From JAGQKC01 sp965223675 (GTDB taxonomy: Bacteria > Nitrospirota > Nitrospiria > Nitrospirales > UBA8639): a DNA stretch of 64,000 nt. The DNA lies in contig OZ245013.1 of assembly GCA_965223675.1 (NCBI GenBank), positions 3,162,001 to 3,226,000 on the forward strand. Reading direction: 5' to 3'. The notes beneath the pieces were generated by a model that saw only the letters and a list, made by a program, of their open reading frames with translations, searched no databases and was not told the origin of the DNA. This document shows positions 24,431-33,715 of the stretch, one piece after another (the first letter of the stretch is position 1; each line of letters opens with the position of its first letter). Position numbers and translations under genes: made by a program.

Positions 24431-26038
24431 TCAATTCACCCCACCATATGGAACTCCAGCGAGTTCAGAGATCGGTTTTTTGAAGGTCGTCAGGTCATCG
24501 ACACAAAACTGATTGAGGTGAGTATGACCGCAAGCCCTAGCCAATAAACTCATTAACTCTACAGATGTCTCAAAGAAACGGGCAAGACGTGTGGCTGATT
24601 CTTCGACGATCAAACGTGCGCGAAGGTGGTCTTTTTGTGTCGCGATGCCAACGGGGCAATTATTGGTGTGACAGGCGCGCATACCGAGGCAGCCAATGGC
24701 TTGCATGGCGGCGTTGGAGACCGCGATAGCGTTAGCACCCAGCGCAAGTCCTTTCGCAAAATCAGCAGGTTTTCGTAGACCGCCGGTGATGACCAACGTC
24801 ACATCTTGACGTCTTAGCCGATCTAAGTGACGGCGAGCCCGAGCGAGTGCAGGAATAGTAGGTACGGAAATGTTGTCGCGGAAGATGATCGGCGCGGCTC
24901 CGGTCCCACCACCACGACCATCGAGAATGATATAGTCGACTCCCACCTCTAAGGCCGCATCGATATCTTTCTCAATGTGTTGAGCTGAAAGTTTGTAGCC
25001 TATTGGAATTCCACCTGTGGCTTCTCGCACCTCTGTTGCAAAGTCGCGAATTTGCGAAATATCCGTCCAATCAGGAAAGCGAGAAGGTGAGACTGCTGGC
25101 TCACCTTCATTCAATCCTCTCACTGCCGCGATCTTTCCCTTCACCTTGGGTCCCGGCAGATGACCGCCAGTCCCAGTTTTTGCACCCTGCCCTCCTTTAA
25201 AATGAAAGGCCTGACATTTCTTCACTTTCTCCATGGCAAAGCCGAATCGCCCTGATGCCAGCTCGTAAAAGTAACGTGAATTTTCAGCTTGTTCTTCAGG
25301 CAGCATCCCTCCTTCTCCTGAACAAATTCCAGTGCCTGCCATTTCTGCCCCGCGTGCGAGTGCCGTTTTGGCTTCTTCAGACAACGCGCCAAAACTCATA
25401 TCCGACACGAAGAGTGGAATACTTAGTTTCAATGGTTTCTTAGCATTGGGGCCGATCACGACTTCAGTTGAAACTTTGGCGTCATCGAGTTGAGGAGGCG
25501 TCGCGAGTTGCGCGGTGACAAATTGAATATCATCCCATGAGGGGAGTTCTGTCCGAGACACGCCCATAGCCGTGACCAGTCCATGATGTCCTGTCTTTTC
25601 CAATCCATGAGCTGCATACCCCTGGATTAACCCCACATGCGGCTCTTCTTCGGCCGGATGGGTATCGGCATAGGTTCCCAGATATTCTTGGCGATTAAAT
25701 GGTTGTGGATTGCTGCGTTCCCAGTTTGTAATCTCATCTTCATCGACCCAGACTTGATCTTCTTCAATCCAGGCGTTGAATTTATGTAGTCGTTCTTCAT
25801 TGTTATAGGCACTGATTCCCGTTTCGTATTGAAAGTCCCAACCATGGAGTCCGCAAATCAGGTCTTTGCCTTCAATGCGTCCATCGGCTAAAAGTGCGCC
25901 GCGATGCAGGCACCGCCCATACAATACTGATACTTGATCATTGTATCGCACAACGACCAGATCGACGTTTGCGACCAACGCATAGGCTGGCTCGCGATCG
26001 TTCAGTGAATCCCATTTTGCGATCGACGCTTTGTTCAT
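24431..26038 (-). CDS. Rieske [2Fe-2S] domain fused to GltB-type FMN synthase domain
   Basis: A 535-residue fusion. Residues 1 to about 110 are a Rieske domain with ligands Cys43, His45, Cys62 and His65 (CLH ... CGLH). From about residue 150 to the end is the FMN-binding central and FeS region of glutamate synthase large-subunit relatives (FVSDMSFGALSEEAKTALA, GEGGMLPEEQ, KGGQGAKTGTGGHLPG, ILDGRGGGTGAAP), with CHTNNCPVGIATQ near the C-terminus. No glutaminase domain is present, so it may use ammonia or act as another oxidoreductase. The ATG at 26038 follows aggggag; a frame start 30 codons upstream is unlikely. Confidence 0.88.
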   Translation of the reverse strand: MNKASIAKWDSLNDREPAYALVANVDLVVVRYNDQVSVLYGRCLHRGALLADGRIEGKDLICGLHGWDFQYETGISAYNNEERLHKFNAWIEEDQVWVDEDEITNWERSNPQPFNRQEYLGTYADTHPAEEEPHVGLIQGYAAHGLEKTGHHGLVTAMGVSRTELPSWDDIQFVTAQLATPPQLDDAKVSTEVVIGPNAKKPLKLSIPLFVSDMSFGALSEEAKTALARGAEMAGTGICSGEGGMLPEEQAENSRYFYELASGRFGFAMEKVKKCQAFHFKGGQGAKTGTGGHLPGPKVKGKIAAVRGLNEGEPAVSPSRFPDWTDISQIRDFATEVREATGGIPIGYKLSAQHIEKDIDAALEVGVDYIILDGRGGGTGAAPIIFRDNISVPTIPALARARRHLDRLRRQDVTLVITGGLRKPADFAKGLALGANAIAVSNAAMQAIGCLGMRACHTNNCPVGIATQKDHLRARLIVEESATRLARFFETSVELMSLLARACGHTHLNQFCVDDLTTFKKPISELAGVPYGGVN

Positions 26039-26185
26039 TTTCACTCCCCTTTTAGAAATGTTCTCGGGTAGACAGGAGCATTCTGGCATGGATCTACATC
26101 GAGATAAAAGATATTTATCGTGTAACATGAGGCCTATTAATGATACGATTCTATAACATACTAAGAAGAGTCTCTCAGCAATTCA

Positions 26186-26220
26186 TTTACGAGATACAAG
26201 CGACTAAATACGAGATACGT
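26186..26220. repeat. Dispersed CGAGATACGAG-type repeat, half copy 3
   Basis: tttacgagatacaagcgactaaatacgagatacgt contains the core word twice and lies between the divergent Rieske-GltB gene and the 26246 gene. It lacks the inverted left half found in the other copies. Confidence 0.5.
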
Positions 26221-26245
26221 TTTTTCTATCGCGATAAGATAAGGA

Positions 26246-27085
26246 ATGGATATGTGGCAAACATTAGGAACTGTCCCTCCTTCTAAGTTGGTAGACGCTC
26301 GTCTTGAAGCACATCATGCTGTTCAATGGGTGGCTAGAGCGACAAGAGCCTACTGCAAAGCAGAGTCCGATGACAGTCATACCAGTTCGTCGTGGGATTC
26401 TGAAGTGCAAGCGTTGATGGGTCGGTCGTTAACTTCTGACCTTAGGCTGGGCTTACGCCTTGAAGACTTGATGCTCTTAGCACAATCGGAGCAAGGTAAT
26501 GAATCTTTCGCCCTCGTTGGGCAAACTGAGAGCGCTGTAGGTGAATGGTTAGCCAAACTTGTGGAACGACACGACCTTGACCCCCAAAAACTAAACGATC
26601 CAGGTCCGTATACCTTAGAACAACATAGCCTTGACTCAGGTGGAGTGTATGGGACGACAGAAAAAAAAGGGATAGAAGAATTGGCCAGATATTACAGCAA
26701 TGCCGCACCTATCTTAGAAGCCGTTCGAGATACCTATCCTCAGGCATCTCCAGTGCGTTGCTGGCCGCATTTTTTTGATATCGCAACTTTATTAACATTT
26801 GAACAGAAGAGCACTTCGGACAAGGCGACGGTTGGTGTTGGGATGTCACCCGGCGACTCAACGTTTGCAGAGCCGTATTTTTACGTCTCGCTCTGGCCCT
26901 ACCCCCCAAAAGAAAGCCTTCCGTCTGTTAGTGCTCCTTCCTTTTGGCATCTTGAAGGCTTCACGGCCTTGATCATTCGATCAAGTGACCTTATCGCAGA
27001 AAAGAATACTGATCAGCAACAGTCGAAGGTCAAGAGTATTATCGAACGGGGCGTAAAAGAAAGCGTAGAGCTTCTAACAAAATAA
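26246..27085 (+). CDS. Hypothetical 279-residue cytoplasmic protein
   Basis: A soluble protein without signal peptide or membrane segment. A conserved-looking C-terminal core has VRCWPHFFDIATLL, VGVGMSPGDSTFAEPYFYVSLWPYPP and FWHLEGFTALIIRSSDL; the N-terminal 100 residues are helical (LVDARLEAHHAVQWVARATRAY). Proteins with this WPHxFD and PYFYV pattern occur in many bacteria without an assigned role, as far as I can recall. RBS gataaggaatgg overlaps the start. Confidence 0.7.
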   Translation: MDMWQTLGTVPPSKLVDARLEAHHAVQWVARATRAYCKAESDDSHTSSSWDSEVQALMGRSLTSDLRLGLRLEDLMLLAQSEQGNESFALVGQTESAVGEWLAKLVERHDLDPQKLNDPGPYTLEQHSLDSGGVYGTTEKKGIEELARYYSNAAPILEAVRDTYPQASPVRCWPHFFDIATLLTFEQKSTSDKATVGVGMSPGDSTFAEPYFYVSLWPYPPKESLPSVSAPSFWHLEGFTALIIRSSDLIAEKNTDQQQSKVKSIIERGVKESVELLTK

Positions 27086-27154
27086 TGATTCCTGAGGCGT
27101 ATTTCAGAGTACTTTTTCTGCTAGTAAGAATATCCAGTAAGAAAGGAGAACACC

Positions 27155-27382
27155 ATGGCCAACAAGAAGCGCCGCATTCATGATGGCATCGCTGGAGCAG
27201 TGCTTACCCTTGGTACGTGGCTCGGCTACTCGATGGATCCTGCATGGCTGTTAGTCCCTGGGATTTTAGGTGTCACGCTTCTCCAGAGTGCGTTCACAGG
27301 ATTCTGTCCAGTCTATTATATTCTTGACAAGACGTGTCCATTTGAATCGACTGAAACCGTGGCAGATTCAACGACAAGTTGA
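27155..27382 (+). CDS. DUF2892 small membrane protein
   Basis: A 75-residue protein with two membrane segments (GIAGAVLTLGTWLGYSMD and AWLLVPGILGVTLLQSAFTGF) and the family motif TGFCPVYYILD containing a conserved Cys. DUF2892 domains occur alone or next to rhodanese domains, where they are linked to sulfur metabolism. RBS aaaggagaacacc precedes the ATG. Confidence 0.88.
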   Translation: MANKKRRIHDGIAGAVLTLGTWLGYSMDPAWLLVPGILGVTLLQSAFTGFCPVYYILDKTCPFESTETVADSTTS

Positions 27383-27416
27383 GGGGCATAAAAGGGGACG
27401 AGTTTCAAGTGTAGAT

Positions 27417-28307
27417 TCACATTTGCTTGGATCTACGGTTCTCTGTGCCTGAGTTATCCGATTCTTCCTTCTTGCCTAGAGTCGAAAAGTCAAAGAGCCT
27501 TGTATCCAGAAGATGTTCAGGCAAAACATTCGAGAGCGATCCAAAAATTCGGTCTTTACATCCTGGGAAACGTTCCTCCCATTCACTAAGCAGGGATTTG
27601 ACTTCCTTTCGTTTTAAGTTTTCCTGAGAACCGCACAAATCACAGGGGATGAGGGGAAACTTCCGAAGTTCTGCATAACGAGCTAAGTCCCGTTCCTCCA
27701 CATTGGCGAGTGGGCGAATCACGACATGTTGTCCATCATCTGAAACTAGCTTGGGCGGCATGGTTCTCATCTTTCCACCAAACAACATATTTAAAATGAG
27801 TGTTTCGATGAGGTCGTCGCGATGATGGCCAAGTGCAATCTTTGTCGCACTCAATTCCGAAGCGACCCGATATAAATGTCCTCGTCGAAGTCGTGAACAT
27901 AACGAGCACGTCGTTTGGCCTTCTGGAATGAGTTCTTTGACGACCGAATAGGTGTCTCGTTCTTCGATGTGAAAAGGAATCCCACGTTTAGTGAGGTAAT
28001 CTGGCAAGACATGAGCGGGAAATCCTGGCTGCTTCTGATCTAAATTGACCGCAATGATGTCAAATTGAATTGGTGCCCTCGGACGTATAGCTAAAAGAAT
28101 GTCTAACAAGCCATAGCTGTCTTTCCCCCCTGAGAGACAGACCATCACCTTATCGCCGTCCTCGATCATGCTGTAGTCGGTCATAGCTTGGCCGACCCGA
28201 CGACAGAGGCGAGTCTGAAGTTTCTCGACCTCCTCTGAAAGTTTACCAACAGGGCTGTCTGCTAAAGACTTGTCTGTTTGTTGATGGATTGTAATAAAGG
28301 AATTCAT
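27417..28307 (-). CDS. ttcA: tRNA 2-thiocytidine synthetase TtcA
   Basis: A 296-residue PP-loop enzyme. The ATP-binding motif is SGGKDSY, CSLCSR holds the Cys pair that binds the iron-sulfur cluster, and IPCDLCGSQ is the later conserved Cys pair. TtcA thiolates cytidine 32 in some tRNAs. It lies directly after nth on the same strand (52-base gap). Confidence 0.93.
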   Translation of the reverse strand: MNSFITIHQQTDKSLADSPVGKLSEEVEKLQTRLCRRVGQAMTDYSMIEDGDKVMVCLSGGKDSYGLLDILLAIRPRAPIQFDIIAVNLDQKQPGFPAHVLPDYLTKRGIPFHIEERDTYSVVKELIPEGQTTCSLCSRLRRGHLYRVASELSATKIALGHHRDDLIETLILNMLFGGKMRTMPPKLVSDDGQHVVIRPLANVEERDLARYAELRKFPLIPCDLCGSQENLKRKEVKSLLSEWEERFPGCKDRIFGSLSNVLPEHLLDTRLFDFSTLGKKEESDNSGTENRRSKQM

Positions 28308-28358
28308 CGTTTGCCCTCTTGTACAGAGTCATGAACAGAAAGAGATAGATAATTCTTT

Positions 28359-29072
28359 TTACGACTTCCCACGAGCTCTTTTCTTTCCTTTTTCGTTAGA
28401 TGCTTCCTGAACAGGATAAGGACAAAAGGGGTTAATCGGGCATTCTGAGCACTTGGGTTTTCTAGCCAAACAGATGGTCCTGCCATGCGTTTGAAGAAGA
28501 TGACAAAATTGAACTTTGTCTTTATCGGCTACGATAGGATTGAGATCGGCTTCAATCTTGTCCGGGTCTTTTTCAGTAGTCAATCCCAACAATTGTGATA
28601 GACGGCCAACATGTCGATCCACCCCGATGGCTGCTTGCCCCATCGCATTTCCTCGTAATACATTCGCGGTCTTCCGTCCGACTCCTGGAAGAGAAATTAA
28701 ATCTTCTAAAGTTTCTGGCACCTTTCCCTCAAATCGAGCCACGAGTTCTTGGCAGCATTTCTGAATCGATTTGGTTTTGTTCCGGTAAAATGTCACCTTG
28801 CGAATCTCTTTCTCAAGCGCACTCGGATCAAGATCAAGCCAGTCTTGAGGTGTTCGATACTTTTTGAACAAAGGAGCCGTAACCTGATTCACTAAGGTAT
28901 CTGTACATTGAGCAGCAAGGATTAGAGCGACCAGAAGCTCAAGAGGTGAAGAAAAATCAAGTGCTAGTGTGGTATCAGGATAGGTCTTATCGAGAATTTT
29001 GATGATAATACGAGCGCGTCGTTTTTTGTCCTTGCCTGTTTCTTCGTGAATTGATGAAGTCTTGGCTTTCAT
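28359..29072 (-). CDS. nth: Endonuclease III
   Basis: A 237-residue DNA glycosylase/AP lyase. The helix-hairpin-helix is LPGVGRKTANV with the catalytic Lys, the catalytic Asp is in GVDRHVGR, and the [4Fe-4S] cluster ligands are CLARKPKCSECPINPFC near the C-terminus. It removes oxidised pyrimidines in base-excision repair. Its N- and C-terminal extensions are lysine-rich (KDKKRRAR and KGKKRARGKS), slightly longer than the E. coli protein. ttcA follows. Confidence 0.97.
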   Translation of the reverse strand: MKAKTSSIHEETGKDKKRRARIIIKILDKTYPDTTLALDFSSPLELLVALILAAQCTDTLVNQVTAPLFKKYRTPQDWLDLDPSALEKEIRKVTFYRNKTKSIQKCCQELVARFEGKVPETLEDLISLPGVGRKTANVLRGNAMGQAAIGVDRHVGRLSQLLGLTTEKDPDKIEADLNPIVADKDKVQFCHLLQTHGRTICLARKPKCSECPINPFCPYPVQEASNEKGKKRARGKS

Positions 29073-29291
29073 GGTTTTCTGGGGTAGATTATCTAACAGC
29101 TGATCTTTTGTTGTCTATCAACAGCTCTCGTGACGATTGAGAACGAAACGACAATGCTGGTATAGAAAAGACAACATTCTATACCGTTGTCCATAGCCAT
29201 TCTTATCACGACCATTGCTTAAAAGATCCCGACAACGCTATTTTCTTCCGAATCATCCGAATATCGAACCCCTTCCGTACACTTTTACCTC

Positions 29292-30080
29292 ATGATTTCA
29301 CAAACAGTTTTAGCTGTTTTTTCTGGTGGTATTATCGGCCTGTTGCTTGGCGCGACGGGTGGAGGAGGCTCTCTCATTGCGATTCCGCTTTTAGTGTATG
29401 TTGTGGGAATTCCTGTTCAACATGCAACCGCGATGTCATTGGTTGTCGTGGGATACTCAGCATTGTTTGGTGCTTGGCAACAAAACCGTTATGGAAAAGT
29501 CAGAGGTCTTGTCGCTTTGGTCTTTAGCAGTACTGGGATGGTGAGCGCATGGCTGGGTGCGCAAGGCCATCGACTTGTCACAGATGATGTCATCCTGATG
29601 ATGTTTGGATGTCTATTGGTTGCGATTAGCATCTGGATTTTGCGACTACATTTGCTGAGAACAGATCAAGCCATCGACGCTGAATGTGCAGAGAGCTTTT
29701 CATGGAATTGCGCGATTAAAGCAATGACGATTGGATTTGGTGTGGGATTACTCATTGGATTTTTTGGAATTGGTGGGGGATTTGTCATTGTGCCGTCCCT
29801 CATGTTCGTATTAGGCTTTCCTATGGGAATGGCAGTGGGAACGTCATTCTTGATTATTGCGTTGACATCAATAGGCGGGATTGTCGGTCATCTTGACCTT
29901 AATCATATCGATATTCAGTTGACCGGCGTTATTATTCTTGGGAGTTTGTTCGGGATGATGATTGGTGCGCACGTGGCAAAAAAAATGAAAGAACGAACCC
30001 TTCAAAGATCATTTGCCATCCTCGTTGGGGTAACTGGACTCTTTGTCATGATTGACAACGGTATTCGTCTATTCAGTTAG
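29292..30080 (+). CDS. TauE/SafE-family (TSUP) anion exporter
   Basis: A 262-residue membrane protein with about 8 segments in two homologous halves, each starting with a glycine-rich signature: GLLLGATGGGGSLIAIPLL and GLLIGFFGIGGGFVIVPSL. TSUP proteins export sulfite, sulfoacetate or other small anions or import sulfur compounds. The substrate cannot be fixed. It is flanked by divergent nth and convergent K+ channel genes. Confidence 0.92.
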   Translation: MISQTVLAVFSGGIIGLLLGATGGGGSLIAIPLLVYVVGIPVQHATAMSLVVVGYSALFGAWQQNRYGKVRGLVALVFSSTGMVSAWLGAQGHRLVTDDVILMMFGCLLVAISIWILRLHLLRTDQAIDAECAESFSWNCAIKAMTIGFGVGLLIGFFGIGGGFVIVPSLMFVLGFPMGMAVGTSFLIIALTSIGGIVGHLDLNHIDIQLTGVIILGSLFGMMIGAHVAKKMKERTLQRSFAILVGVTGLFVMIDNGIRLFS

Positions 30081-30145
30081 GCTGACGCTTACCCTGAAAA
30101 GTTATTTTGACAGATTAGTCCCGTGACGTACTGATTGATCAATTC

Positions 30146-31207
30146 CTATACTGAAGGCGCCTGCTTCAAGAGGAGCAAGACATCTCCTTTTTCAAGATAC
30201 TCATTTTCCTTGAATTCCCATGGTGAAAACGTACTGCCTTGACGAAACACGCATAACAGAACATCAGGCTTGAGATCGACTGGCGTCTTTCCTACATCTT
30301 CATCTCGAATAGCTTCTTCCACCAGATTGACTTGCCCACCCGCTGTTAAGAGATCTTCCATGTATTGAACCAAATGTCGCTGATTGACAGCCGCTGCCAG
30401 CAAGTAACCACCATAGGTCGCTGGTGAAATAATGCGTTGCGCACCGCCTTGTCTGAAGAGTTTGACGTTTTCCTGTTCTTTTGCGCTCATGATCACGCGA
30501 CAGGTCGGGGTCAAATGACGAACGGTCAGGAGTATAAGCGCATTCGCATCATCGCGTCCTGCCGAAATAATCACTGCTTGTGCATGCCGAACGAGTGCCA
30601 CGTCTTTCAGAAGACCCTCTTTGGTGGCATCGCCTCGAAGAGCTGCCACACCGAGTTCCACGGCGGCGCGAACCCGATCATCTTGTGGATCGATCACCAG
30701 AATTTGGTTTTTCGGAGTCCCTTTGGCCAGCAGTTCTTTGACTGCAGCGTTCCCTGTATGTCCATACCCACAGACGATTATATGTTGGTCAAGATTAGCG
30801 TGAAGTTTTGCCATACGAAATCCCTCTGAAAATTGCCTAAGTGCAAGTTGATAAGCCGTTCCAAGAAATAGGACCCAGATGAAAATGCGAACGGGTGTGA
30901 TCACGAATGCGTCAATCAGGCGAGCGCGGGGAGAAACAGGAACGATATCGCCGTAGCCTACGGTGGTGATGGTGACCATGGTGAAATAGATAACATCGAC
31001 AAAAGAGACGTTGCCATCAGCCTGGTCTTTGAGTCCTTCACGATCCATCCATAAAATGCTAAGCAGCGAGATTAACAAAAACACCACGAGCAGTATCCGA
31101 GTCACTAAGGTTCGCCGAGGATTCAAATCTTCCGGCATAAAGACCATACGCCGCCACGATAGGCTTCCTGGTTCACGTGGTCCTGCTTGAATGTGTTCTT
31201 GTGCCAT
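30146..31207 (-). CDS. Potassium channel with RCK/TrkA-N domain
   Basis: A 353-residue two-transmembrane channel. A first membrane helix (ILLVVFLLISLLSILWM) is followed by the pore with selectivity filter TVGYGD and a second helix, then an RCK Rossmann domain (IIVCGYGHTGNAAVKELL) and a TrkA-C-like end (DVLLCVFRQGSTFSPWEFKENEYLEKGDVLLLL). It is probably a ligand-gated K+ channel of the MthK/Kch type. It is followed upstream by an SLC13 permease gene that also has TrkA-C domains. Confidence 0.92.
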   Translation of the reverse strand: MAQEHIQAGPREPGSLSWRRMVFMPEDLNPRRTLVTRILLVVFLLISLLSILWMDREGLKDQADGNVSFVDVIYFTMVTITTVGYGDIVPVSPRARLIDAFVITPVRIFIWVLFLGTAYQLALRQFSEGFRMAKLHANLDQHIIVCGYGHTGNAAVKELLAKGTPKNQILVIDPQDDRVRAAVELGVAALRGDATKEGLLKDVALVRHAQAVIISAGRDDANALILLTVRHLTPTCRVIMSAKEQENVKLFRQGGAQRIISPATYGGYLLAAAVNQRHLVQYMEDLLTAGGQVNLVEEAIRDEDVGKTPVDLKPDVLLCVFRQGSTFSPWEFKENEYLEKGDVLLLLKQAPSV

Positions 31208-31222
31208 GAGAAACAGTGCTAA

Positions 31223-31330
31223 AAAATGAAAAGGTTAAAATGCAAAGTGAAAAATTTCAAAAAAAGAGTACCTGTCTCGCATCCGTAGTTGATTTGTTAG
31301 ATTTTTCATTTTGCACTTTATATTTTTCGA
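31223..31330. repeat. A/T-rich inverted repeat between channel and permease genes
   Basis: The left arm gttaaaatgcaaagtgaaaa and the reverse complement of the right arm (taaagtgcaaaatgaaaaat) match closely over about 22 bases, with a spacer of about 45 bases. Both arms carry TGCAAArTGAAAAAT. It lies in the 132-base gap between two minus-strand genes. Confidence 0.6.
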
Positions 31331-31339
31331 TTATGCTTG

Positions 31340-33145
31340 TTAGAGCGGCCATGCCCACATGAGAGTGGGGATAGACACGGTGACGATGAGTATTTCCAAC
31401 GGCAGACCCATTCGCCAATAGTCTCCAAATCGATATCCCCCAGGCCCCATGACAAGTAAATTATTCTGGTGACCAATCGGCGTGAGAAACGCACATGATG
31501 CTCCGATCGCGACCGCCATCAGAAAGGGATCAGGATTCACTTCAAGTTCTTGGGCGAGTGCCCACGCGAGCGGGGCCATCACGACTGCCGTCGCCGCGTT
31601 GTTCATAATGTCCGACAATGTCATCGTCAAAATCATAATCAGTGCAAGGATCGCAACTGGAGGAAATCCAGTTGTGATGCCTACCAATGATTCGGCAATG
31701 ACTGTTGTGGCGCCACTGATCTCTAGCGCATTCCCAATGGGAATCATGGCGCCGATTAATACGATGACTGGCCAGTCTACAGAATCATAGATATCTCGTG
31801 GCGGAACCATATTTATCATGACCATGATCACCGCAGCCAGAAGCAAGGCGATGGGTAAGGCTAAGAAGCCCAACGTGGCGCTGACAATAGCGAGTCCAAA
31901 GATACCGGCAGATAGCCATGCTTGAGATTTTCCTCCAATTTGGAGACCACGCTCGGCGAGTGGAAGACATCCGAGAGCCGAAATTACTTCGACCACCTGT
32001 TCTTTTTCTCCCTGAAGTAAGAGCACATCTCCCGCACGAAACCGAAATGATTTCAATCGTCCTCGATAGGGTTTTCCTTGACGCGAGACAGCTAACAGCA
32101 TGGTGCCAAACCGTGAACGAAGTTGGAGCGTATCAGCTAATCGTCCGACTAACCAAGAACGGTTTGGTGGAATAACTGCTTCCATAAGGACTTGATCCTT
32201 TGGGATGACTCTCTTGGTACCCTGGCGTACTTCAACTTCTTCTTTCGATTGAGTTCCAGCCAATTCAAGGTCCAGAGTCTCGACGAATTTCTTAATGCCC
32301 TTTGCGCCGGCTTCAATAACCAGAATATCACCCTCTTGAATACCTTCTCGCCACACAGCACCTCGAATTGATTGGTCTCCTCTGATCAAACCCACGATGA
32401 GCGCCTCGGAGTCTTCTGTCATTTTTTCAATTTCTGAGAGAGATTTTCCGACGGCCTTTGAGTTTGCTGTGACTCGTACTTCAGTGATGTAGTCTTCGAT
32501 TTTAAATAATTCTTGAGGGGCACTTTGTTTTCGTCTGGCAGCCGGAATGAGGTGCCATCCAACCAATGTAACGAATACCAGTCCTATCGTAGCAACGATG
32601 GCCCCAACAGGTGAGAAATCAAACATCGTAAACGCTGATTCACCGATATCCTGGCGATAGGCGGCAACAATGATGTTTGGTGGTGTGCCAATCAATGTCA
32701 CCATCCCACCCAAGATCGTGCCAAATGCAAGAGGCATCAAGACTATTGCTGGGGAACGTTTGGCCTCCTCGGAGGTTTGTATCGCGACCGGCATAAGCAG
32801 GGCAAGGGCACCGACATTGTTCATCACCGTGGAAAGAATGGCTCCTAATCCAGCTAAGGCAGCTATATGGAGGGAAGGAGAATGGATCGCAAGCTTGACA
32901 TAGTTGGTGACAAAATCCACCGCACCGGTGTTGCTCAAAGCTCGACTGATAATTAATACGGCTGCGACGGTGACCGTTGCCGGATGTCCAAACCCCTGGA
33001 AGGCATCGCTTGGCGAGACCACGCCTGCGATGGTGCCGATGGCAAGGATGCCAACCGCGACAACATCATATCGCCACCGTTCCCAGATAAAGAGAACAAA
33101 TACTGTTCCGAGGAGTCCTAACAGAATAATCTGGTCAGAGGTCAT
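31340..33145 (-). CDS. SLC13-type permease with central TrkA-C domains
   Basis: A 601-residue permease. Two membrane halves (residues 1-200 and 395-600) enclose two TrkA-C domains (about 210-390; EDYITEVRVTANSKAVGKSL and VLMEAVIPPNRSWLVGRLA). This layout is typical of bacterial SLC13/DASS relatives that carry anions such as sulfate or dicarboxylates. The substrate is unknown. RBS caggaatgg before the ATG. Confidence 0.9.
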   Translation of the reverse strand: MTSDQIILLGLLGTVFVLFIWERWRYDVVAVGILAIGTIAGVVSPSDAFQGFGHPATVTVAAVLIISRALSNTGAVDFVTNYVKLAIHSPSLHIAALAGLGAILSTVMNNVGALALLMPVAIQTSEEAKRSPAIVLMPLAFGTILGGMVTLIGTPPNIIVAAYRQDIGESAFTMFDFSPVGAIVATIGLVFVTLVGWHLIPAARRKQSAPQELFKIEDYITEVRVTANSKAVGKSLSEIEKMTEDSEALIVGLIRGDQSIRGAVWREGIQEGDILVIEAGAKGIKKFVETLDLELAGTQSKEEVEVRQGTKRVIPKDQVLMEAVIPPNRSWLVGRLADTLQLRSRFGTMLLAVSRQGKPYRGRLKSFRFRAGDVLLLQGEKEQVVEVISALGCLPLAERGLQIGGKSQAWLSAGIFGLAIVSATLGFLALPIALLLAAVIMVMINMVPPRDIYDSVDWPVIVLIGAMIPIGNALEISGATTVIAESLVGITTGFPPVAILALIMILTMTLSDIMNNAATAVVMAPLAWALAQELEVNPDPFLMAVAIGASCAFLTPIGHQNNLLVMGPGGYRFGDYWRMGLPLEILIVTVSIPTLMWAWPL

Positions 33146-33490
33146 AATTCCATTCCTGTTCGATTTCTTGTAATCGTCATTGACCGATTTTTTGAGAGGG
33201 CACGTACCAAGAGGTTTTTTATTTGGTCTGGAAGAAGGGGGTGTTATAGACTTGCTTGTAAGGAAGGAGTTTATGATGTCTGAGTGTAGACAGCAACTAT
33301 TTAATCAAAAAAGTATTCAACTGATTACAGCTGCCCGCTGGAAAAGGCATATCATCAATGTGGAAAAGAATTGTATCTTAGAAGTGGGTTAAGCGGAGTG
33401 AAGAGAAGTCAAATTTTCATATATTGGATGAAGTCATAGTTCTACCCTCCTTTGTGAAAGAGCAGTTGTGTTGACTCTTCATTTCATCAA
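33146..33490. other. Intergenic, no supported gene
   Basis: Holds the leader of the SLC13 gene and the downstream end of the zinc-ribbon gene. A 70-codon plus-strand frame (33180-33392) starts at TTG without an RBS and resembles nothing, so I do not call it. Confidence 0.4.
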
Positions 33491-33715
33491 TCATGCCGAA
33501 AGTCGTGCCACTGGAGTTCGAGGGGCTCTCCGCAGCCGTTTACGAAATGGCAGCACTTCAGCTTTAAATCCAGTCCGATGACGATTAATTGTCGGATCAA
33601 CAAGATTGCCACACATGACACATCTCAGAGCCTTAATCCATAATTCTCCTGGACCGCCCTTGATATCTAAACAATTGTCTACGACCATCAGTCCGCTACA
33701 ACGTGTACAATTCAT
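33491..33715 (-). CDS. Small two-CXXC zinc-ribbon protein, paralogue of the 76-258 gene
   Basis: A 74-residue protein with CTRC and CVMC pairs and the shared pattern C-x2-CSGLMV ... GxLVDPxxxRHR. Its tail is basic (FRKRLRRAPRTPVAR). RBS aggaggcgtcaa directly precedes the ATG. Function unknown, but the tail could contact nucleic acid. Confidence 0.8.
   Translation of the reverse strand: MNCTRCSGLMVVDNCLDIKGGPGELWIKALRCVMCGNLVDPTINRHRTGFKAEVLPFRKRLRRAPRTPVARLSA

Noticed and set aside
33180..33392. 70-codon plus-strand frame after the SLC13 gene
   Set aside because: TTG start, no RBS, no similarity and it overlaps the leader of the SLC13 gene.
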